From positions 147,464,429 through 147,528,428 of the forward strand of contig NC_092806.1 of the NCBI RefSeq assembly GCF_040954645.1: 64,000 bases of DNA, in the 5' to 3' direction. A program made the translations under genes and the position numbers. The notes beneath the pieces are model-generated. The model did no database searches, was not told the DNA's origin, and saw only the letters and a program-made list of their open reading frames with translations. Every line of letters starts with the position of its first letter. Positions within the stretch are counted from its first letter, which is position 1. Shown one piece after another: positions 55,044 to 64,000 of this stretch. This DNA comes from Diabrotica undecimpunctata (taxonomy: Eukaryota; Arthropoda; Insecta; Coleoptera; Chrysomelidae).

Positions 55044-55618
55044 ACTCTGTTTAAATCTATACTCCCTAATTTCGATACGAGGATTTACTAAAGCCGCCTC
55101 TGGCAATAACCAACTACATGTATTCGGTACTTAATCGAATTTTCAATCTCAACCCAGAATTAGAACTAGCGAGAAGAGAGGCATGTCACTTTCATGTTTT
55201 TCAGCTGTTTTATCACCGAGTATGTTTAACGTCTAACATCCTTTCAGCCTTATCCTAAAACATTCAGCGCCGCGTTTATCTGACGTTCCATTTTTACTAA
55301 TCACGACAACTCCTAGGGGAATCGAGACCGAATTAACAAGATTGCCGAGACGATTAACATCTCCAAATTTCGTATTACACGAAATCTGGCTCTGAGCTAA
55401 GATCTGTTTACATGATCATTTAATTAGGCACTGATTCGTATTGAGACGAAATTGTGATTGCTATGAAAAATTTATACAACTCAAATATTTACTTTTTTTT
55501 ACTTATTGTTAAACAAGGGATTATGGCTTGTTCACTAGTATAATGCCCCTAATGGATGGTGCTCCATTTATCTTTTTGCGGCTACGAGAATATTATTTTG
55601 AAAAAATGAAAGTTATTA
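55044..55618. other. No recognised gene; not obviously repetitive
   Basis: 55080-55480 is less AT-rich and lacks transposon motifs; it may be unique host sequence. No ORF or RNA gene can be supported. Confidence 0.35.
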
Positions 55619-55620
55619 TA

Positions 55621-58283
55621 CAGGGTGAGTCATGAGGAACTTTACATACTTCTACCATATGTAGAGTCCCTCAGGGAGCATATCATGTGGCCACTAAAAA
55701 ATGTCAACTCCTCTTCTTTATTAATTAACAGGGTGATTTGTGTAATTTACCATTTATTTCATTTTACTGTAGTGTTTATACGGCTCATTTGATTTTTTTA
55801 ATTTTTGCATGATACAGTACACTACTATCAAGCATTCGACTGGTATTAGCTAAACTAAAAAATTCCAGGACTGGCTTTGGAAAAATTAATTTAGGGATTC
55901 GTATTAAATATTACACCCTGTATAATTTTTTTTAAAATGCAATAAGTGATTTTCAAACTACATAAATAGCCAATGAAAACGACATATGCGACAATGTTGT
56001 CGCACTTTTATTAAATTTTTAGTGAACGATCAAATCTTACCAAAAATAGAACAACCATAATGAAGTATCAAATTATAAGGTAATTAATTTAAACAAATGT
56101 TATAAATTTCAAACATTTTAATTAAAATGAGTTCCTACAACATAATCTAATACGTAGAAAATTAACATCTTTACTGTCACTTTGTATTATCTCTACGATA
56201 GAATCAATTGTTTTTCAATTTTAAATTTTTACTCATAGATCGTATTGGGGCATTATTTTCGATAAATAATAAATTAAATTGATTAAAAAGTCAAACCTCT
56301 TGTATGTGTTAGTTATTGTTGATTGTAAATGATTAAAATTTTATGTCAAATAATAATACATTGCATCAACTGTACTAAATAAAAATAAATCTAAAAAAGT
56401 TTAAAATGAAGGTTGGCGTTGACCGTTTGACGTTTCTTGATATTTTATACCCATTGTCATTATTGTCATTATCAATTGTTATTTATGTGTACAAGAATAC
56501 CTATTTCTTCTGTCATATCTACGTTAAGTACATTGTGTTAGTTTTGGTAGAGCTTTTGTTACTTTCGTTCAAAATGCCACATCAGTTTTCGACCACAGAA
56601 TATGCAGACATAATATTTGTTTATGGATTCTGTAATGGGAATGGTAGGGCTGCTAGTAGAGAATATCGCAGGAGATTTCCTAATCGTCGAAATCCCAGTC
56701 ATCCAACATTTGGGCCAGTTTTTAATTATTTGCGAGAAAATGGCACTTTTCCTAGTGGAACAACAGAGCGACATGTAGATGAAGCGCAGGAAGATGACAT
56801 TATGGACGCCGTTACTATAAATCCTACAATAAGCACTAGACAAGTAAGTCGAGAACTCAATGTTACTCAATCAAAAGTAAGTAGAGTCTTACAAAAAAAT
56901 AATCTATACCCATATCGCATTCAAATGGTTGAGCGACTACATGCTGGAGATGAGATCGATAGGTTGGAATTTTGTAGATGGATTAACAATAATCGACCAA
57001 CGCTATACAGGACACTATTTACAGATTAGGCCCAATTTACCAGAGACGGGATAAATAATTCACGAAATTCACATGTGTGGGCAGAAGAAAATCCCCATGC
57101 TATTCGAGAACGTCGTTCTCAGTTAAGGTTTTCGGTTAACGTGTGGATTGGTGTCATAAATAACCAATTAGTAGGTCCTCACTTTTTTGATGGTCCTTTA
57201 ACAGGGCAGGTCTATTTGAACTTTCTACAAAATATTTTGCCGAATTTGCTTGCCAACGCGAACGTTGCTATCCGAGGGATGTATTTTCAGCATGATGGGG
57301 CACCCCCACACTTTTTACTGGCAGTGAGACAACATCTCAATAATGTTTATGGCAACAGGTGGATAGGACGTGCAGGTCCTATTTCGTGGCCTTCAAGATC
57401 CCCTGATTTCAATCCCGTTGATTACCATATTTGGGGACGATTGAAGCAACTAGTTTACGCAGTGAATATTAATAACCGACAACAATTAATTGATAGAATT
57501 ATACATTGTTGTAATACTATTAGAAACGATCCCCAGAGGATCCGTAATTCAATACGTCAATTAACAATTCGGCAACAAAAATGTGTACAGGCTGCAGGGT
57601 TCCATTTCGAAAATCTATTTTGAATTATTTTTATTTTGTTACCATTATTGTATCTTTTCCAGTTCTAATTTATGGGTTTATCATAACTATGTACATATTT
57701 TTAGTTTTTTTTAAAATTGTTCTTCGTTATTGTTAGTAGTTACTGTTTTTTGTTGTGCAGTGACTCAGTTTATCATTTCAATTAAAATGTTTGAAATTTA
57801 TAACATTTGTTTAAATTAATTACCTTATAATTTGATACTTCATTATGGTTGTTCTATTTTTGGTAAGATTTGATCATTCACTAAAAATTTAATAAAAGTG
57901 CGACAACATTGTCGCATATGTCGTTTTCCTTGGCTATTTATGTAGTTTGAAAATCACTTATTGCGTTTAAAAAAAATATATATATAGGGTGTAATATTTA
58001 ATACGAATCCCTAAATTAATTTTCCAAAGCCAGTCCTGGAATTTTTTAGTTTAGCTAATACCAGTCGAATGCTTGATAGTAGTGTACTGTATCATGCAAA
58101 AATTAAAAAAATCAAATGAGCCGTATAAACACTACAGTAAAATGAAATAAATGGTCAATTACACAAATCACCCTGTTAATTAATAAAGGAGAGGAGTTGA
58201 CATTTTTTAGTGGCCACATGATATGCTCCCTGGGTGACTCTACATATGGTAGAAGTATGTAAAGTTCCTCATGACTCACCCTG
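55621..58283 (+). mobile_element. DD41D mariner-like transposon with ~510-bp inverted repeats
   Basis: TA duplications at 55619-55620 and 58284-58285 bound ends that read CAGGGTGAGTCATGAGGAAC on both strands. The inverted similarity extends about 510 bp inward on each side (to about 56128 and 57773) with few changes, far beyond the short ends of most mariners. Each arm also contains an inner CAGGGTGATTTGTG...CACCCTGTA pair (55733-55923 on the left), as if a small MITE were once inserted in an arm and then copied. The transposase lies in the centre. Confidence 0.9.
56574..57623 (+). pseudogene. DD41D mariner-like transposase with one internal stop
   Basis: The likely start is MPHQFSTTEYADIIFVYG at 56574 (an upstream in-frame Met at 56406 adds a hydrophobic leader unlike the family). 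N-terminal helix-turn-helix (RAASREYRRRFPNR; STRQVSRELNVTQSKVSRVL), then first Asp in TLFTD, immediately followed by a stop at 57027-57029 where Glu is expected (D-E-A-x-F), then AQFTRDGINNSRNSHVW, second Asp in MYFQHDGAPPHF and third Asp in SPDFNPVDYHIWGRLK. 41 residues separate the last two Asp, so this is the DD41D group (rosa/visitor-like). It ends at 57623. The rest is open, so one change separates it from a full frame. Confidence 0.88.
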
Positions 58284-58289
58284 TATAAC

Positions 58290-58759
58290 CAAAAGTTATA
58301 TGGGAATGCGGTATTCCACAGTGTTTGACAGAAGATTACAACGGTCTTTATACAGGACTAATTAAAGCAGACTATTATATCTTTACACAGGACTATCATT
58401 CAAATATAAATACCGATATATTCTTGTAAGTTTTGCACAAGAATTTTTAAAAATAAGATAAATTGAGTTATGAAAATTACCAAAATAAAATTAGTAAAAC
58501 CCATCAAATTTTAAGGGTTGAGAATTTGTTACAATTAAAATTTTATGAGTTGCTATATTAATATATAAGCAGTTTACGAATAACAATTTAAAAAAGTAGT
58601 TTATATACAGGTTGTTTATAAATAAGTGCGACAAAACGCATGAAATTAAATTTATTATATTAAAGTACATAAAAGTCGAAACCTAAAAGTCAATCTCTTG
58701 CTTTGAAAGTGAGTTGGTGGATTTCTCAGGCTACCTGCGAATTGAATAGCTGGGCATTC
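58290..58759. other. No recognised feature
   Basis: AT-rich spacer between two DNA transposons. Confidence 0.4.
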
Positions 58760-58762
58760 TAA

Positions 58763-59924
58763 GAGGGTTTTCAGACGGTGATACTGTATGCGAGATACTG
58801 TATGCGAGATACAGAATTTTCGATGGCGGCGGTATCGGATTCACGGGCATGCTCGTTTGCTCGTCAGTATGAAAATAGTAGCAGTGCAGTGCGGTTATAT
58901 TTTTGGGTTATGGATGTAGAAGAGTGTGTTATGCTGTGGTACATATTAAATAAAAAGAAACTGAGACGACGTAATTTGTGGGTTCATCCTATTGTAGAAT
59001 TAAGAGGAACCAAGGGAACGTATAGTTTGCTGTATCAAGGTTTATTGCAAGATCCATAGAAGTTTTTTAATTATTTTCGAATGTCTGTGAAGTCGTTTGA
59101 AGAACTTCACAAAATTTTGGAAATTCAATTGAGTAAAAAAGACACAACTATGCGTAGAATTATTTCATCAAAAGAACGGCTTCCTATGACTTTTTAAAGT
59201 TAAAGTCTATGACTTAAATTTAAAATAAATATGTGTACTTATCTCCAATTTGTAAATTGTTTACCTCGCCCTAAATAAAAAATGACCGTATTCCTTTCAC
59301 AATAATGTAGTTTGATATTCGTTAAATAATCAAAATTCCAATTAGCAAACTTTTAAAACTAAACTGTATACGCATGAAACAAAATATTAAACTATTCTAC
59401 TATGTATTTATAATAAAAACATGTTTATTTCTTACCATATTCATTTTGCTGTACTGCAGTCATGGCCTCAAAATTGTCGCTTAGAATTTTCGACCCAGCA
59501 CTGCTGCTTTTTATTTCTATTGCAGTAATCTGGCGATGCTGTATCCCATAGACAGGGATTTGATTGTACCAAATAAATACATTTGTCACTATCAAATACA
59601 GTACGCTCCATTATTTAACTATATTCAGAAAACACCGTCTTTCTTTCGTTGCTCATTCACAATTATTCGACAGAAAATCGCGCGTCTATGGAATGTGGTG
59701 CAAAAGTATTCGTGTCTGAAAGCGTTCATTTAACGTAATGTTTCTTCTGTATCTGGGATACGCATTCAGTCGTCGGCGACAGGAAAGTCCGAGATACTGA
59801 ATTCGGTATCTCGCATACTGTATCTCTCGCGCGTCTCGTGTGAAAAGCTCCATTTGAGTCTATGTAATATCTGCGTCTCGGATACGCGTATCTCGGATAC
59901 AGTATCCTCGTCTGAAAGGGGGGC
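58763..59924 (+). mobile_element. PIF/Harbinger element, internally deleted
   Basis: Flanked by TAA on both sides (58760-58762, 59925-59927), the 3-bp target usual for PIF/Harbinger. The left end is GAGGGTTTTCAGACG, the right end reversed GCCCCCCTTTCAGACG, followed on both sides by repeated gagatac/gatactgtat motifs. Only the N-terminal exon of the transposase remains. At 59430-59530 the reverse strand has a short donor-terminated frame (LSDNFEAMTAVQQNEY) that may belong to the element's second gene. Confidence 0.8.
58778..59198 (+). pseudogene. Harbinger (HARBI1-like) transposase, N-terminal fragment
   Basis: Forward frame: KLRRRNLWVHPIVELRGTKG, YSLLYQGLLQDP, stop at 59057-59059, then KFFNYFRMSVKSFEELHKIL, KKDTTMRRIISSKERLPMTF and stop. 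The RRxxWVHPI...FHxLYxxL...YFRMS...FxxLL order is the HARBI1 N-terminus. The catalytic DDE domain is entirely missing. Confidence 0.8.
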
Positions 59925-59989
59925 TAAGATGATCTGGTTGATTATTTCTGCAGTAGCGCTGCATTTGTCATATGTCGGACTAACAATAA

Positions 59990-60460
59990 TACTCCATTGG
60001 TTCAGTTATTTGTTACAAACTCTATGACGTTACATGGCAACATGATTCTTGACTCCATGACAACATGTTGGGATGTTTGGACTCCATTCGTCCACCCAGT
60101 GCTCATCAGTAATGAAATCAGCTAACTTTGTAGCAGTTCTAGTAGCCGGATGTCTAGATCTTAGTCTTAACTGGCTTTGGTCTGGTTCGGTGACGTCTGT
60201 ATTTATCGACGGTGCTGGGTTTTGTTAGCATTTTTGAACTAGGGTGGAGCGATGTTGCTCGGAATTGGAAACCATTGGGTTGGTGTGGATTTTATATCAT
60301 TGATTGGTTTAATAAGGTATTTATGACTTTGTGTGATGATTGTTTAGCCATATAGGGGCGCAATATTCTGCAGTAGAATATACTAAGGATAGTGCGCTTT
60401 CCTGATGACCTCTGCATTAGACGTCCACTATGTATTTGCTAGCATTATGAATAACAATAT
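59990..60460 (-). mobile_element. LINE C-terminal fragment (Jockey/CR1 group)
   Basis: Reverse strand: LFRTAANTAKTKT-like start, ALSLVYSTAEYCAPIWLNNH, IKSTPTQWFPIPSNIAPP, then LDIRLLELL. The YSTAEYCAPVW...PTPTxWLPxLxNIAPP pattern is the region after RT in a very common insect LINE group. Decayed and isolated. Confidence 0.65.
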
Positions 60461-60539
60461 TTCGGGTTTTTGTTTTAGCTGTATTTGCCGCTGTTCTAAA
60501 GAGTTTAATTTTTTCGGTTTATTGTTTTTAAGGTACTGA

Positions 60540-60900
60540 TTATTTCCTTTTATTTTTCCATTGTCCGGAGAAGTTCTAGATCCTCCATACTGTCAGACCA
60601 TGATATTTTTAACATGACGTAGTAATAACACCTTTTAAATGCAGCAAGCTAATTTATTTCAGTTGATAAAGCTTCTGATCCATATAAAAGAGTTAAACAA
60701 ACATAGCCCCTTGGTATTTTGTCATTTTTATTTGGAGCCCTAAGTTGAGGCTGCTACACTAAATAAATTGTTTGATCCAAACAAAGACTGCTCTAGATAC
60801 TTTTATACGGACTTTTATGTTATACTAACACAAGACTCTTCAAATTGACTTTTACATGATAGTTTAATTTCCCAGGAAGTTGGGTATCGGCATGATTTGT
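60540..60900 (-). mobile_element. RTE-like LINE fragment
   Basis: Reverse strand: YGSEALSTEINLAAFKRCYY, VMLKISWSDSMEDLELLR. It matches the YGSEAWTL...AFEMWxYRRMLKISWTD block after RT. Strongly decayed. Confidence 0.5.
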
Positions 60901-61403
60901 ATTATACGATTTTTTTTTTATTTAACTAATACAGAGCACATCATACACAACTTAATGTATGGATAAATGTACTAACAAGAAGTACCCATTGGTTTATTAG
61001 CGGTAAAATAAGCTTCTAGATTTTATATTTATTTATTTAAATCTTGAATAATTTATTTATTTCTAAAAGACGTCTACATTATCTTAGTCCTTTTTGAAAT
61101 CACGACTAGATAAGGCAGTTTTGTTCTCGATAAATCAAACAGGATATTAAATTAACAAATCTGGGTGTAGAAATTAAAACTTAAAGAAACTTAACCCGTC
61201 ATTGTTCGTGTATCAGGAAATGACGCGATTGTTCGCCATGAGCACTGCGCTCAGTCGCCATTTATTTTATTAGGATATTCAATAATTAACGATACTTAGT
61301 CGGGTGCTGATTCCTTAAAAATTTTATTAGTGATAAATAACATGAATGTATGTATTTTTATTACTGAAATAATACATACAAAAAATTGTATAACATAAAA
61401 GAA

Positions 61404-63600
61404 ATGTAAACACTCTCATAGCATTTATTGTGGCGTATTTGACATATTATATGTTCACCACAAATAGGTTTTGAACAATCTGCACATCTTGAAGTGGTTT
61501 TTTGTATTTTTATTTCGAGGACAATAAAAACATTTGTCTCTATCTTTCTTCTTCTTCTTCTTCTGGTTCCTATCCGTTTTGGATGTTGGAAATCATATTG
61601 GCAATCATGACCTTGCTCGCTGCGGCTCGAAACAGCTCCGTTGAGGTTTTCTTAAACCATGTTCTTAAATTCCGCAGCCATGATATTCTCCTTCTACCGG
61701 GTCCTCGCTTACCTTTGACTTTACCTTGCAATATTGACTGCAGCAGGGAGTAACGGTGCTGATTTCTCATAACGTGTCCCAGATATTGCAATTTTATGCG
61801 TTTGATCGTAAACACAATCTCTGGTTCCTTCTTAATTTTTTCTAGAACTTCCTTGTTCGTGATCCTTGCTGTCCATGATATTCTCAGCATTCTTCTATAA
61901 AGCCACATCTCAAATGCTTCAAGTTTTTTAATAGTGGTGTCTGTAAGCGTCTATGCCTCCGCCCCGTACAACAACACAGAGAAAACATAGCATCTCAAAT
62001 GTCTCATTTTTGTATCTAGGGATATGTTGTGACTTTTGAAGATGGCGCTCATTTTGTTAAAGACCGTTCTTGCCTTTCCTATGCGGCATTTTATTTCCTG
62101 TACATTGCTCCACTGTTCGTTTATAATAGTTCCCAGGTAGCAATACTGTTTTACTCGCTCTATCTGCGTCCCATTAATGTAAAGATGAGCCCCATTTATA
62201 TTCTCCTTGCTGATAATCATTTGTTTCGTTTTGTGGGTATTAATGTTTAGTCCGTACTGTTGACTGTACTCGTTTATTCTGTCCATTAGCCTCTGAAGTC
62301 CCTCTAAACTATCTGCTATCACCATGGTGTCGTCGGCATATCTAACATTGTTTACTCTTTCACCATTTAGAAGGATGCCTTCGTCTATTCCGTAAAGAGC
62401 CTCGTTAAAAATTTTCTCTGAGTACATATTAAATATCAACGGCGATAGGATACATCCCTGTCTAACTCCGCGTAGTATTTTTATGTGATCTGTTTCTTCT
62501 TCGTTAATTTTCATGTATGCGGTCTGATTCCAGTATAGTTCTGAAATTATTCTGAGGTCTTTGTCATCCAGGTCTGGTTCTTTTGAAATGTTTATCATCT
62601 TTTGATGTTGAACTCTGTCAAATGCCTTTTCATAGTCGATCAAGCACGCGTATACGTCGCAGTTAACGTCCCTGCATCTTTGAATCAGTACCTGTACTCC
62701 GAAAAGTGCCTTTCTGGTACCCACTGCGTTAATGAAGCCGAACTGTCTGTCCGATATTTGTTCCTCGCACTTCTTATAAATTCTTCCATGGATGACTCTA
62801 AGAAACAGTTTCAACATTTGGCTCATTAGGCTGATTGTTCGATATTCTTCGCACTTTTTAGCCCCCTGTTTTTTAGGTATCGCTATGAATTCTGATTCTA
62901 GCCAAGTTTCTGCAATTGCTACTGAAATTTCTTCATCAGGAAGACCTACTTGGCGTCTTATTTGAAGTAGTAATAATATTGGCAATGTTGTTATTGATGC
63001 ACGATTTTTTAGGTGGGGTCTGATAAGAGGTTAAAGTAAGTTTATTGAAGTTTCAATTTTCACTTCAAAAATCGTTCTCAAAATACAAACATCAGTAAAT
63101 TAAACAAATTTTGTTTTTTTGTTACTTGTTGAAAAATTCTTCTAATAATTTAATTTTATCCGACTCATTTATATTGACAATTCAGAAATTTATAAAATAC
63201 ATTTTAAAGTAGACGACTTTAAAATGATATTGCCAATATTGTTAAGTTGCGTTCCTGGGACGACTTTACTTGTAAGATAGTTCATTCGATTTTTGTTTTT
63301 CTTGGTCTTATTCTCTGGTTTATTCTTTCTCATGGTTCCTACTAGAGTTATCCTGTAATTATGTAGTAAGTCAGTAGGCAGTGGAATGGACGTAAAATAG
63401 TGGTCGCAAGTAATGTTGCGTCTAGTATAGGCAATTGGTTGTATCATATGTTTAACCACACATATATTACAGCCCATTTTGTTATACCATCTTTTCCAAG
63501 ATAAACAGGATTATATTTACGACAAACAGAAGCCACATCATTGTCATCAGAATCTACTGACAATTCGGAGTCTGTATTTCGGCCTAAATTTTCACATTGG
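61404..63600 (-). pseudogene. piggyBac transposase, internally deleted and split
   Basis: From 5' to 3' on the reverse strand: SELSVDSDDNDVASVCRKYN and VYLGKDGITKW (N-terminal acidic region), then at once CNICVVKHMIQPIAYTRRN, TCDHYFTSIPLPTDLLHNYR and ITLVGTMRKNKPE (end of the DDE domain), LIRPHLKNRASITTLPIL and LLLQIRRQVGLPDEE (linker, to about 62910). Then comes the inserted LINE, then at 61545-61404 the cysteine-rich end (CFYCPRNKN, CADCSKPICGEHI). Two hundred or so residues of catalytic domain are missing between KW and CN. The order matches piggyBac proteins, so the assignment is firm although the copy is dead. Confidence 0.85.
61546..62910 (-). mobile_element. RTE-like LINE, RT to 3' end, inside piggyBac
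   Basis: Reverse strand: WLESEFIAIPKKQGAKKCEE, YRTISLMSQMLKLFLRVIHG, RQFGFINAVGTRKALFGVQV, ACLIDYEKAFDRVQHQKMIN, LRGVRQGCILSPLIFNMYSE, VNNVRYADDTMVIADSLEGL (YADD), QYCYLGTIINEQWSNVQEIK, then a stop where Trp is expected (YGAEA*TL, near 61950), AFEMWLYRRMLRISWTARIT, LQYLGHVMRNQHRYSLLQSI, RRRISWLRNLRTWFKKT and an AAGAAGAAG tail at 61546-61562. One stop in ~450 codons makes it young. The 344-codon ORF 61951-62985 is a chimera: its first ~25 residues are piggyBac, the rest LINE. Confidence 0.9.
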
Positions 63601-64000
63601 TTTATTTCACTGTCTTCTTCATCTTAAAAACCAGGTTGATTTTCATTCTGCTTTGCTTCAATTTCATAACTACGCCAAAAGTTGTCTCTATTGGGCTGGA
63701 TCCATAATATAAATCGCAGGTAGTACAATTATATCTCCACGGTGATGTTAAAACAGCACGACTAAAACATAATAAATTCTTTCCACGGTTGTTACCGCGT
63801 ATTGAGTGCGCCGCTCAGCTCATGATACTATAAATGACATAGTATCATGGCTCAGCTTACGACCGAACAATAAATAAATATTTAGTGGTGGGGTACTTAT
63901 GATTGCCTGCAATGTTTTTACACGTAAGCAGACGCTGACGCAACTGAGCGCTGCGCTCACCACGCGAACAACGACGGGTTAACTGTACCTTAAAGGAGGA

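Larger units (their letters stand above)
61195..63978 (-). mobile_element. piggyBac element, 2.78 kb, interrupted by an RTE LINE
   Basis: TTAA target copies at 61191-61194 and 63979-63982. Ends: CCCGTCATTGTTCGTG on the left and, reversed, CCCGTCGTTGTTCGCG on the right. A subterminal inverted repeat (gagcactgcgctcagtcgc and its partner) lies at 61240-61258 and 63940-63960. Transposase pieces are on the reverse strand. A hairpin (catgatacta...tagtatcatg) lies at about 63818-63848. Confidence 0.88.

Noticed and set aside
59430..59530. Splice-donor-like end (AATATG followed by GTAAG, reverse strand) resembling that of the LCCH3 exon at 47466
   Set aside because: The preceding peptide (LSDNFEAMTAVQQNEY) does not match any ligand-gated channel exon; it lies inside the PIF/Harbinger element.

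Overview
This is AT-rich, intron-bearing, transposon-packed DNA from an insect nuclear genome. The insect call rests on an LCCH3-type GABA-receptor subunit gene, a gustatory-receptor-like exon, and arthropod transposon families (RTE, R1 and CR1-like LINEs, hAT, piggyBac, PIF/Harbinger, DD41D mariner, DD82E Sailor-like). A beetle with a large genome is my best guess, but that is inference. No bacterial genes, CRISPR, rRNA or complete tRNA were seen.

Only two host protein genes are recognisable. (1) On the minus strand, seven exons between 47533 and 19701 join in phase to encode about 420 residues of an LCCH3-like Cys-loop ligand-gated ion channel, from the extracellular domain to the stop after TM4. 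The 5' exons (signal peptide and first part of the ligand-binding domain) were not found. Six introns, one of only 186 bp and one of 12.9 kb, hold most of the window's transposons. (2) At 739-1545 (minus) is one exon of a seven-transmembrane gustatory-receptor-like protein ending at a good splice donor; its last exon(s) are not visible.

Layout. 1-6250: RTE pieces, the receptor exon, a DD82E (Sailor-like) transposase with one late stop, and a 5'-truncated RNase-H LINE flanked by an 11-bp target duplication. 6250-12300: perfect palindromes, a KRBA2-like integrase relic split by an RTE fragment, a ~90-100-bp satellite interrupted by a foldback MITE, and an RTE element interrupted by a solo LTR. 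12400-14650: an inverted-repeat element carrying an internal piece of a LINE. 15600-19600: a MITE, an RTE piece and a decayed DUF7869-like gene. 19700-47533: the LCCH3 gene; its introns carry a near-complete RTE copy, Sailor-like copies, a hAT MITE, a Gypsy relic, a 2.5-kb TIR element with a cysteine-rich ORF, a foldback element with a tRNA-like B box, an R1-clade LINE inside a CR1-like LINE, and a complete Sailor-like element inside an RTE LINE. 47600-52150: LINE fragments in both orientations. 52163-55035: hAT element with BED-finger transposase. 55621-58283: DD41D mariner with ~510-bp inverted repeats. 58763-59924: PIF/Harbinger remnant. 61195-63978: piggyBac element interrupted by an RTE LINE.

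Many insertions can be dated relative to each other because the host element reads on across the insertion, or because target duplications (4, 8, 11, 12, 13 bp, TA, TAA, TTAA) are visible. The most useful leads are the Sailor-like family (three copies, one with both ends), the inverted-repeat element with LINE cargo, the cysteine-rich ORF in a TIR element, and the intron-exon map of LCCH3.
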